Source: Pseudolabrys sp. (GTDB taxonomy: Bacteria > Pseudomonadota > Alphaproteobacteria > Rhizobiales > Xanthobacteraceae). From it: 64,000 bases of DNA. The notes beneath the pieces are model-generated. The model saw only the letters and a list, made by a program, of their open reading frames with translations, was not told the origin of the DNA and made no database searches. The position numbers were made by a program, and so were the translations under genes. The stretch is from positions 2,739,501-2,803,500 of the forward strand of contig JARYIJ010000001.1 in the NCBI GenBank assembly GCA_029980465.1, read 5' to 3'. How positions within the stretch are numbered: the first letter of the stretch is position 1; every line of letters starts with the position of its first letter. Shown one piece after another: positions 8,304-15,295 of this stretch.

Positions 8304-9869
8304 CTACGCAACGCGAGTCTTCCGTTCGGGTAGGTATTGTGTTCCTTCTTCAGCATGGGCGAACGCGGCTATGGCCGGACGGATCAGTGCTTCATTTCCG
8401 AAAAGGCCCGCGCATAGCCGGTCGGCTAAATCTAGAAGCATTGGGAATCCCCGATAGTCGACGAGCATTGCGTCTGCCATTGCAATCAATGCAGCCTCAT
8501 GGGCATGCTCGGCGTGGGCGTAGAAAACTTGAGACGGCGCGAACGGAGACGCTCGGAAAACGCCCATGACAAGTTCTGACCCGGCGGCCATCGAAAAATC
8601 TTCAAGGTCTAGGCGCGCTTGGTTAAAGCCCTCACCTCGGTAATGGCCACCAAGAATGCTCTTAAGATAATCGTTGAAGTCCTTCACAACCGTATATTCA
8701 AGCGGGAGTAGAGCATTACCAACTGTCAGGAGGAGTTCGTCCTTGATGACACTCGGGACAAATACAAACTTCTTATGATTGAGCACCAGGTCCCGCAGTA
8801 CGGGCAGGGCCATTCTGATGATCCGAGAGTCACCTGAACCAGTCAAAAGCTCATAGGCGAGGGGATTGCCATGGCCCATTCGCCAAGGCGATTCAGCTTT
8901 GTAGGTTAGAATAGCTCGCTCGCCGTAAGTCATAACGGCACGTCTGAGAAGGTCGGTCAAACTGGGCGCATTTTCATCGGGTCGAGATCGCCGCTCTAAT
9001 ATCGCTATGGCGTCTTCCACGAGTCTGCCCTCTTTCATACGGACGTCGCGGCGAAAAATGCGATGACCCCAGCTCCCACTATCCCCTCGGTAATTGAGCA
9101 GGCCGATACCGATTTGGACCATTTTGACGGGCAAGGTTTCAAAAACTACCGACGTGCCATCGACAGCTTCTGTCAGGCCGTTGAAGAGAACTTTGTTCTG
9201 GACGTCCCTCAGCTGCGCAAGAGTGGCTTTGAAATGGCCGGCGTTTCTTGGAGCGCCCAGTGCACGTGAGAGCAACGGCAGTACGTGCTTGCGAATCTCG
9301 CTTCTAACAAGCCTTTCGGTTTTGACCGCATCGGCTACTTCGCGCTCAAATCTTCCGTAAGTTTCAGCTAACCGGTTAGCCGGATTCCAGGAGTCGATGT
9401 CCAACGTCTTTTGAAGTGTTTCGCCGGTTGCTCGTTCATAGTCGTCATTGGTCGTCGCAGATTGTCTTCCACTTTCTGATTGATCTGATCTTTTCTTTAG
9501 GCGGATGACTGGTCGATCAACGCGGCCATGATCCTCGGCCGTTGCGGGTTCAATTTCGTTGTCAGCGCCAAGGGTAGGTTGAGGCTGGCCTGTCGGTTCG
9601 AGAATCGGATTCTCGTTTGCGTCTCGTTGCTGTCGCGGCTGTTTTTCAATCGTCTCAGTCAGAACCGGCTGAATGAACGAGCGATCATTTGAGTCGTGAT
9701 CTTGCGAGTTCTGCCGACGGGTCGGCAAAAGGCCTTGTTGGCTGTCCGCAGTCTCAGACGCCAGCTGACTCCCTTCACGTTTGATACTTAAAGACCGATT
9801 AGTGGAAGCATCGGTGGCATGCTCAAACGTGCCCCAATCGACTGAAGGGAGAAGCGTCTCGCTACCCAT
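8304..9869 (-). CDS. NurA-like nuclease domain protein (putative)
   Basis: A 521-residue cytoplasmic protein. The first 150 residues are polar, glutamine- and serine-rich and probably disordered. The rest looks like a NurA fold: a metal-binding aspartate motif AVDGTSVVF (D237) followed by a beta strand MVQIGIGLLNYRG, a long helical middle, and a C-terminal segment FYAHAEHAHEAALIA near the end. NurA is a 5'-3' DNA nuclease that works with the HerA translocase in end resection in archaea and in several bacterial anti-phage modules. The next gene on the same strand, 12 bases away, looks like a truncated HerA. This pairing raises confidence in both calls. The DGT variant in place of DGS and the N-terminal extension are unusual. 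No membrane segment is seen. Confidence 0.55.
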   Translation of the reverse strand: MGSETLLPSVDWGTFEHATDASTNRSLSIKREGSQLASETADSQQGLLPTRRQNSQDHDSNDRSFIQPVLTETIEKQPRQQRDANENPILEPTGQPQPTLGADNEIEPATAEDHGRVDRPVIRLKKRSDQSESGRQSATTNDDYERATGETLQKTLDIDSWNPANRLAETYGRFEREVADAVKTERLVRSEIRKHVLPLLSRALGAPRNAGHFKATLAQLRDVQNKVLFNGLTEAVDGTSVVFETLPVKMVQIGIGLLNYRGDSGSWGHRIFRRDVRMKEGRLVEDAIAILERRSRPDENAPSLTDLLRRAVMTYGERAILTYKAESPWRMGHGNPLAYELLTGSGDSRIIRMALPVLRDLVLNHKKFVFVPSVIKDELLLTVGNALLPLEYTVVKDFNDYLKSILGGHYRGEGFNQARLDLEDFSMAAGSELVMGVFRASPFAPSQVFYAHAEHAHEAALIAMADAMLVDYRGFPMLLDLADRLCAGLFGNEALIRPAIAAFAHAEEGTQYLPERKTRVA

Positions 9870-9969
9870 GGGAATTACTCATTTAATAAATCTTACGAGG
9901 CCTTCCAATCGTAGGATGACTATCCTACAACCACAGAGGAACGAATGGCAACCATATCTGTCGTTGCGA

Positions 9970-11064
9970 CTACGGCTCTTCTATCCATTCAAAATGGTCT
10001 TTTAAGCCGTTAAACGCGCTGTATGGGATTATGCCCGAATGCTGCAGCATCCCGACGACGATGCCAGGGTGCACCTCAATTTCATCGGCAAATTTTACTA
10101 TCTCGTTCTTCGAGCGAGGCCGGCTCGACTTAAAGCGCTCGAATCTCGCTTTCCCGACTAAAATATTTTCCGCCCATCGATCTGCCTGTTCTTCTACACC
10201 GCCTCCAACGCCGTTCTTATCATCAAGAAAGTTTTGCCCTCGGTGCAAGATGATGTGCGCGGCTTCATGAAAAAACGTCCACCAAAAGTGATCGTTAGTT
10301 TTCATTCGCAAAGACATTTGAATTATGGCGTGATCCCGATCAAACCATCGCGCCGAACCGAATAAGCAAGTCTTACTAATGGGCGGCTCTAAAATTAACG
10401 CGACGCCCGCTTGCTTACAAAGCGCTCTCATTTTTGTCTCAAAGGTCTCCGGACTCTCGGTTGTAAATGTTCTAATTTTTCGGAGCGCTTCTTCGAATTT
10501 TTGCGAACTGAATGCAGGCATATTCATTTCACGTGCTTTGCTTTCGCCAAGCATCAGCCACGTAAATATATGGTGTTCTGAGCTTTCATAAGCCAAAGAC
10601 CGTCGATGATGCACGGCGAGAGCTTGTATTTTTGCCGCGTAAGCTTCCGGCGTTCCGATGCTGAACAAATGGAGCAGCCGATCAACAAGCTCTTGGTCGT
10701 CTGTCGATTCTGGTAGGTATTTTCGCTTTTTGAGCTCCTTTATTGGTAAAAGCGACAGCCAAGTTTTTGCCTGAGGCCGCTCAGCTCTTGTTCGCGCCTG
10801 AAACAAATCCCATTTTGATTGCAGACCGGTCCAAACATAGGCTTTCAATCCGAGAACACGTTCCAGTCGGAGTGCTGTTTCTGCCGTAACAGGATTTGTG
10901 CCTTTGATGATCGTGCTTACGAGTTTTGGCGTGAGGTCAGCCAATCGAGCAAGCTCCGCCTGAGACAAGCCGCGTGTCTGCAGGTGTTCTTCCAGCACAG
11001 AGCCTGGATGAACGGCCCAATTTGGCGTCCACTTTTTTGCGGCCAAAGCTGCATTCGTCATCAT
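9970..11064 (-). CDS. higA: HigA-type antitoxin fused to ImmA/IrrE-like metallopeptidase domain
   Basis: A 364-residue regulator. Residues 16-75 form an XRE/HigA helix-turn-helix (HPGSVLEEHLQTRGLSQAEL, then LVSTIIKGTNPVTAETALRL). The C-terminal half carries a zinc-peptidase motif HEAAH at 266-270 in TFFHEAAHIILH, the COG2856 ImmA/IrrE type. I start at ATG 11064, with AAGGA seven bases upstream, rather than TTG 11085. It follows the HigB-like gene by 22 bases, the toxin-first order typical of higBA. The DNA-binding half should repress the operon at the paired dyads upstream of higB; the peptidase half may process a repressor or sense damage. Solo HigA proteins are about 100 residues, so this is the long fused form. 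Confidence 0.85.
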   Translation of the reverse strand: MMTNAALAAKKWTPNWAVHPGSVLEEHLQTRGLSQAELARLADLTPKLVSTIIKGTNPVTAETALRLERVLGLKAYVWTGLQSKWDLFQARTRAERPQAKTWLSLLPIKELKKRKYLPESTDDQELVDRLLHLFSIGTPEAYAAKIQALAVHHRRSLAYESSEHHIFTWLMLGESKAREMNMPAFSSQKFEEALRKIRTFTTESPETFETKMRALCKQAGVALILEPPISKTCLFGSARWFDRDHAIIQMSLRMKTNDHFWWTFFHEAAHIILHRGQNFLDDKNGVGGGVEEQADRWAENILVGKARFERFKSSRPRSKNEIVKFADEIEVHPGIVVGMLQHSGIIPYSAFNGLKDHFEWIEEP

Positions 11065-11086
11065 GGGTTCATCCTTATTCGCCAAA

Positions 11087-11452
11087 TCACCGCTTGTGGT
11101 AGTCCACCACTTCGATCACGCAGATCGCGGTTACGCTGTTGAGATCAATACCTCCGTCCGGCAAGCGCGGAATTGGATTTTGATCAATCTCAAAAATCAG
11201 CCGCCAATTTTTATTCAGCACCACTGAAAATTGCTCGTCGCGATTTCCCGTTAGCTGTTCCAACCAGTCGGGCGGGCCTTTGGGAACGTCCGCCAATTTC
11301 TCAACGGCATCCAGAACGGTCAGGCGGTTTTTCAGCGCTTGAGCACGTTCTCCATAGGCCCTCTTCATGGATCGATCGTCCGAGAGCTCCTTTTGAAGTT
11401 TCGCGGTGGCGAACGATAGCTCCACTACCCGCACCCCAGTTGCATTACCCAT
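11087..11452 (-). CDS. higB: HigB-like toxin (RelE/ParE superfamily mRNA interferase)
   Basis: A 121-residue basic protein. The family pattern is clear: FATAKLQKEL near the start, LTGNRDEQFSVVLNKNWRLIF in the middle and an acidic end VIEVVDYHKR; the phrase DGGIDLNSVTAICVIEV matches HigB proteins. HigB toxins cleave mRNA on the ribosome and are held by HigA. The gene is first in the operon with the antitoxin, and its ATG lies inside a 15-bp dyad, which suggests autoregulation. GTG codons at residues 7 and 10 are alternative starts. Presence on the integrated element suggests a stabilising role. Confidence 0.85.
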   Translation of the reverse strand: MGNATGVRVVELSFATAKLQKELSDDRSMKRAYGERAQALKNRLTVLDAVEKLADVPKGPPDWLEQLTGNRDEQFSVVLNKNWRLIFEIDQNPIPRLPDGGIDLNSVTAICVIEVVDYHKR

Positions 11453-11489
11453 TGGGTAACATGGTACGGATTAGTTACGCAATAGGTAA
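11445..11489 (-). promoter_or_regulatory. Paired operators of the higBA operon
   Basis: Two 15-bp dyads share one design: TTACCCATTGGGTAA at 11445-11459 covers the higB start, and TTACGCAATAGGTAA at 11475-11489 lies just upstream. Their centres are 30 bp apart, three helical turns, so two repressor dimers would sit on one face. The HigA helix-turn-helix is the obvious ligand. Confidence 0.6.
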
Positions 11490-11631
11490 TATCTGTCAGT
11501 TGGCATTTGAAGCTTTGGCGAGGGAATATTGCTGTCCCCGTCGACCGGAGCGTCGGGAACTGCTACACAGTGTCTGCACGGTGGCTGTTAATTGGCTGTG
11601 TTTTCAGTGATTTTGGCGGGAATATGGCGTT

Positions 11632-11648
11632 TCCCCTAGGGAGCGCCA
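11632..11648 (+). repeat. Right 17-bp direct repeat (att core)
   Basis: Exact second copy of TCCCCTAGGGAGCGCCA. Flanking bases differ from the left copy on both sides, so only the tRNA 3' end is repeated. It lies beyond higB, which puts the integrase, HerA remnant, NurA-like gene and HigBA inside the interval and FitAB outside. Confidence 0.75.
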
Positions 11649-11751
11649 ATAAAATCAATAGCTTATCTCGTTCGGCAGAGGCACATATCCACATGTGTCC
11701 AATATTGCTCAACGGGACGAAGGTCGGCGGCGTGGCGCCGCTCAGCGATCG

Positions 11752-11817
11752 TTGACATGTGATGGCATGATTTATATATTGATAGCAACGCTATCATTAT
11801 AGGAATGATGATATCAT
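11752..11817 (+). promoter_or_regulatory. Promoter and operators of fitAB
   Basis: A textbook sigma-70 promoter is visible: TTGACA (11752-11757), 17 bases, TATATT (11775-11780). The dyad TGATAGC-AAC-GCTATCA (11780-11796) touches the -10 box and start point, and a second palindrome ATGATATCAT (11808-11817) covers the fitA start codon. Both positions suit repression by the ribbon-helix-helix antitoxin. Confidence 0.65.
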
Positions 11818-12070
11818 GCCGGCCGTCACCATTCGCAACCTCTCCGAGGAGACGCATCGCGCCTTGAAGGTCCGCGCGGCGCAGCATGGTTGCAGCGCCG
11901 AAGCGGAAATGCGCGCCATCCTGGAGAACGCCGTGCGGCCGGCGAGCCGGCTGCGTCTGGGCACTGCGCTGGCGGAGATGAGTCGAAAGATTGGCCTCAC
12001 CAACGCCGACGTCGAAGCCCTCGAACAGACCCGCGACCGCAAGCCCGCAGAACCGTTGCGGTTCGAATGA
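11816..12070 (+). CDS. fitA: FitA/VapB-type ribbon-helix-helix antitoxin
   Basis: An 84-residue protein whose N-terminus VTIRNLSEETHRALKVRAA is the ribbon-helix-helix of FitA/StbC antitoxins; the C-terminal tail (residues 45-84) would wrap the toxin. It binds its own promoter as a dimer. The gene overlaps fitB by four bases (ATGA), giving coupled translation. AGGA lies 11 bases before the ATG, a long spacing. It sits just outside the right att repeat, so it is either host DNA or part of another element. Confidence 0.85.
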   Translation: MPAVTIRNLSEETHRALKVRAAQHGCSAEAEMRAILENAVRPASRLRLGTALAEMSRKIGLTNADVEALEQTRDRKPAEPLRFE

Positions 12071-12483
12071 TCCTGCTCGACACCAACGTCGTCTCCGAGG
12101 CGATGAAGCCCAAGCCAAACTCAGCGGTTCACAATTGGCTCGACGAGCAGGCAGCGGAAACGCTCTATCTCTCCAGTGTCACTGTCGCCGAGCTGATGTT
12201 CGGCATCGGCGCGCTACCCAAGGGCAAGCGCAAAGACAAGCTGGCCGCTACGCTCGACGGCGTGTTGGAGCTGTTCACGACACGCATCCTGCCGTTCGAT
12301 ACTGGCGCGGCGCGCCACTATGCCGATCTGGCGGTCAAGGCGCGCGCCGCCGGAAAAGGCTTCCCCACGCCCGACGGTTACATCGCTGCAATCGCGGCAA
12401 GCCACGAGTTCGCCGTCGCATCCCACGACACCAGCGCGTTCACCGCTGCCGGCCTCACCGTGATTGATCCCTGGGCCCCATAA
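12067..12483 (+). CDS. fitB: FitB/VapC-type PIN-domain toxin
   Basis: A 138-residue PIN-domain ribonuclease. The acidic metal-binding residues are in place: D5 in MILLDTNVVS, E42 in VAELMFG, D103 in TPDGYIAAIA and D121 in SHDTSAF. Length and motif spacing match FitB/VapC. PIN toxins of this group cleave tRNA or rRNA when freed from the antitoxin. Start ATG 12067 overlaps the fitA stop. The toxin active site looks intact, so the pair is probably functional. Confidence 0.9.
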   Translation: MILLDTNVVSEAMKPKPNSAVHNWLDEQAAETLYLSSVTVAELMFGIGALPKGKRKDKLAATLDGVLELFTTRILPFDTGAARHYADLAVKARAAGKGFPTPDGYIAAIAASHEFAVASHDTSAFTAAGLTVIDPWAP

Positions 12484-12676
12484 AGACAACGTAAATAAAA
12501 ACGCGCACGGCAGTCGCTGATGTCCCATACATCACTGAAGACGATGGCGGAGCCTTGTCAGGCTTCATCAACGAAGGGCATGATGAAATCAACGAAGAAA
12601 AAAGAAGACTTGTTGGATCAAACCGCTCCGCCCGCGCTGTGGCGTGCTTCGGACTTTCACCTTTGGGGAGAGTGGT

Positions 12677-12856
12677 ATGATCATGACACCGCAAGCCCGA
12701 CAATCAATTCCACACATTATTTGTCCGGTCCGGGGCACCCGGCGGCGGCTCACAATCATCGAACCAGCATCCGATCGCGACGCTGATCGTCTTTCGTTCG
12801 ACTGCCAGCGCGGCTTCGAGTCCACGCTGCCGGAACGCGCCCCGAAGGGCCGGTAG
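12677..12856 (+). CDS. Small zinc-ribbon-like protein, degenerate
   Basis: A 59-residue frame with GGGGAG about seven bases before ATG 12677. It resembles short rhizobial proteins built as IICPxCG, then RLxxIEPAxDxDxDxxxFDC and CGFE, which form a small zinc ribbon. Here one cysteine of each CxxC pair is lost (ICPVRG and FDCQRG), so zinc binding is doubtful. It may be an eroding gene. It ends 17 bases before the sensor kinase gene and could be co-transcribed with it. No function is proposed. Confidence 0.45.
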   Translation: MIMTPQARQSIPHIICPVRGTRRRLTIIEPASDRDADRLSFDCQRGFESTLPERAPKGR

Positions 12857-12873
12857 ACGGCAAGACACGCATC

Positions 12874-14307
12874 ATGCCGTTCAGCCTCCCATCGCCCACA
12901 GAGGCCCGCCTGCTTCACACCCTGCGGCGCTGTCGCAAGAACATCTACGTCGCCTATGGCGTGGCAATTGTGGGGACCGCTCTCGCGGTGCTCCTGCGCA
13001 TAGCGATCGGCCGTCTCGACACCAGCGCGCCCTTCATTACTTTCTATCCGGCAATCGTCTTCATCACCGTTATCGCGGGCTTCGGTCCCGGCGTATTGGC
13101 CGGGCTCCTGTCCTCACTCGCTGCCTGGTACTTCTTCCTGCCGCCGTACTGGTCGTGGAACGTTGAGGGAAATACGGGTGTAGTCCTTGCGAACTTTGCC
13201 TTTATCAACGTTATCAATGTCGTTGTCGTCTCGATCCTCAACCGGGTCATGGAGCGGGGACTGGAGCGAGAGGAGGAGGTGCGGGCGCTCATTGAGACGG
13301 CTCCCAATGGCATCGTGGTCGTTGACGAGACGGGCCGCATCAATCTCGTAAATGCGACGGCAGAGAAACTGTTCGGCTATACGCGCCTCGAATTGATCGG
13401 CGAAAAGGTCGAAGTACTTGTGCCTGATCGGTTGGCCAACGCGCATGAAACACTGCGCGGCGCCTACTTGAAGGCTCCCGAGACAAGAGCAATGGGCAAG
13501 GGCCGCGACCTCAGCGGGCGGCGCAAAGACGGCAGCGAGTTTCCTGTTGAAGTTGGGCTTAGCCCTATCACCCGCGATGGACGGACGGTCGTTTTGGCCA
13601 CCGTCATCGACATCTCTGAACGCAAGAAAGCAGCGGATCGGCAACGTCTCCTCAACGAGGAACTGCGTCACCGGACCGGAAACCTGTTTGCGGTCATCCA
13701 GGGCCTCGTGCGGAGCAGCTTTGATGGGAAACGGAGCAGCGCCGAGGCCAGGGACATGCTGCTCGGACGTATGCAGTCCTTGTCACACACCACGGCGATG
13801 CTCGCAGGCGCGGCATGGGAAGGCGCTCCTTTAGACCGCATTGTGCAGGCCGAGCTTGCCGCGTTCACTGACCGCGCTGAGGTGGAGGGATGCGAAATCC
13901 TGGTCTCGCCTTCGGCAGCGCAAAGCCTTGCCCTGATCCTGCACGAGCTTGCCACCAATGCCAGCAAGTACGGCGCGTTGTCCGTGCCTTCAGGTCGCAT
14001 CGCCATCCGTGGCCGGATCAGCAATAACGGCGCGTCTCGCGGCGTCTTCCTATTCCAGTGGCGCGAAAGTGGAGGTCCGCCCGTCGCGCAGCCCAAACGG
14101 CGCGGCTTCGGCAGCGCAATCCTGCTCGACACTGCGAAAGCATTCGGCGAGGTCGAACTCGACTACACGCACGATGGCATCCAATACAATTTGATGATGC
14201 CTCTCAATGCCATCCAACCGAAGGCGGCTTCAGGGCAGAGTGATGGGAGTACGCACCACGTTGCGTCAGACAGCTTTCCGGCGGCCGGGGAAGCCGACAG
14301 AGTGTAG
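12874..14307 (+). CDS. HWE-family sensor histidine kinase with DUF4118 and PAS domains
   Basis: Membrane sensor kinase of 477 residues. Residues 22-125 hold several membrane helices of the DUF4118 type (KdpD-like), with the phrase GPGVLAGLLSSLAAWYFFLP. A PAS domain follows at about 133-245 (LIETAPNGIVVVDETGRI; NATAEKLFGYTRLELIG). The kinase part has the phospho-accepting H266 in NEELRHRTGN and the HWE-type ATP-binding block HELATNASKYGALS, then QWRESGGP and RGFGSAIL. HWE kinases usually act in general stress or light/oxygen sensing, often with a response regulator nearby; none is adjacent here. The H-box has TGN where KN is usual. Its last codons lie within a sequence block that is duplicated 1012 bases downstream. 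Confidence 0.85.
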   Translation: MPFSLPSPTEARLLHTLRRCRKNIYVAYGVAIVGTALAVLLRIAIGRLDTSAPFITFYPAIVFITVIAGFGPGVLAGLLSSLAAWYFFLPPYWSWNVEGNTGVVLANFAFINVINVVVVSILNRVMERGLEREEEVRALIETAPNGIVVVDETGRINLVNATAEKLFGYTRLELIGEKVEVLVPDRLANAHETLRGAYLKAPETRAMGKGRDLSGRRKDGSEFPVEVGLSPITRDGRTVVLATVIDISERKKAADRQRLLNEELRHRTGNLFAVIQGLVRSSFDGKRSSAEARDMLLGRMQSLSHTTAMLAGAAWEGAPLDRIVQAELAAFTDRAEVEGCEILVSPSAAQSLALILHELATNASKYGALSVPSGRIAIRGRISNNGASRGVFLFQWRESGGPPVAQPKRRGFGSAILLDTAKAFGEVELDYTHDGIQYNLMMPLNAIQPKAASGQSDGSTHHVASDSFPAAGEADRV

Positions 14308-15183
14308 CAATTGTGCCACATGTTCACAGCGGAAAAAGCCGCATCATTTAAGCGATTGGTGCAACCGGCGCGCCGGTTCCATAGGATTTAGGCAGGGCGA
14401 TAGGCGTTGGGGTGGCTGACATGAAGAAGTGCTTGCTGGCGGCAATCGCGCTTGTCGTGCTGTGCCTGACATCAGCCTACGCCGCGGATATGCCGACGAA
14501 GGCGCCCGTGTACAAAGCGCCGCCCCAGGCCGCGCTGAGCTGGACTGGGTTTTACGCCGGTCTGCAAGCGGGATACGGCTGGTCACCGGACCCAACATAT
14601 ACCTATTTGCCAGTCGGCCGGTCAGTCAGCTTCGGCACTCATGGCTTCGTCGGCGGTGTCACGGCAGGCTACAACTGGCAAGTTCACTCGTGGGTGCTTG
14701 GCCTCGAAGGTGATCTCTCGTACGCCGATGTCAGCGGAAACACGCTGGGGCCGTTTGGTGCAGCTCCTTGTTACGTCCAAGGCTGTACCGCAAAGCTGAG
14801 CTGGTTCGGTACGGGTCGCGTCCGCGCCGGTTATGCGTTCGATCGTTTTCTGCCGTATGTCACCGGCGGCTTCGCTGTCGGCGGCGTGAAAGGCACGGCC
14901 GATTTGGGATCGTGTGCTTCTCCTACGTCCTGCGGCTTCGATACGACGCGTTGGGGCTGGACGATTGGCGGCGGCCTGGAATATCGCCTGGCCTACAACT
15001 GGTCTGCCAAGATCGAGTACCTGTACATCAACCTGGGTTCGCCGGATTTCCCAGTTACTCCCGGCTTTGTCACCCCTTTTGACGCCACGTCAAACCTCAC
15101 GACCCACATTGTTCGAGCGGGTTTGAACTACCATTTCTAGATCCATCGCGGACACGGATTGATTTCGCGGCGACGCTTGCCGT
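14284..15183 (+). repeat. Tandem duplication unit, copy 1
   Basis: This block of about 900 bases, from the last codons of the sensor kinase gene through the first omp gene and 40 bases beyond, recurs at 15296-16195 with few changes, offset exactly 1012 bases. The copies are direct repeats. Confidence 0.8.
14421..15140 (+). CDS. Omp25/Omp31-like outer-membrane beta-barrel protein, copy 1
   Basis: A 239-residue outer-membrane protein. A signal peptide ends near SAYA (residues 1-21). The mature start TKAPVYKAPPQAALSWTGFY is the N-terminus typical of Omp25/31-like proteins of Rhizobiales, and the chain alternates short strands ending in an aromatic residue (LNYHF). Such eight-stranded barrels stabilise the envelope. 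Start ATG 14421 has GGGGTGG upstream; GTG 14412 is an in-frame alternative. It is followed by a near-identical paralogue. Differences between the two copies lie mostly in short segments expected to be surface loops. Confidence 0.85.
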   Translation: MKKCLLAAIALVVLCLTSAYAADMPTKAPVYKAPPQAALSWTGFYAGLQAGYGWSPDPTYTYLPVGRSVSFGTHGFVGGVTAGYNWQVHSWVLGLEGDLSYADVSGNTLGPFGAAPCYVQGCTAKLSWFGTGRVRAGYAFDRFLPYVTGGFAVGGVKGTADLGSCASPTSCGFDTTRWGWTIGGGLEYRLAYNWSAKIEYLYINLGSPDFPVTPGFVTPFDATSNLTTHIVRAGLNYHF

Positions 15184-15227
15184 CAGTCGCAGACGCGCAC
15201 GCGCGGCCGCACCCAGGCCTCGCGCCA
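15179..15227 (-). pseudogene. 49-bp fragment of the 3' end of the 16451-16747 gene
   Basis: These 49 bases match 16447-16495 with two mismatches. They include the stop and last codons of the glycine-zipper-like gene downstream, in the same orientation, yet here sit between the two omp copies. No gene body accompanies them. They are a scar of the rearrangement that produced the tandem array. Confidence 0.6.
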
Positions 15228-15295
15228 TGCAGCCGGCTTGGCCGCCGCACGCTCGATGCAGCCATCACGGCCGCCAAAAAAGCGGCGGGCAGCGG

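Noticed and set aside
11663..12118. A 151-codon minus-strand gene opposite fitA
   Set aside because: It covers the fitAB promoter and is antisense to fitA, which is clearly real.
12520..12786. An 88-codon plus-strand gene
   Set aside because: Low-complexity lysine-rich start, no ribosome site, and it overlaps the more family-like frame at 12677.
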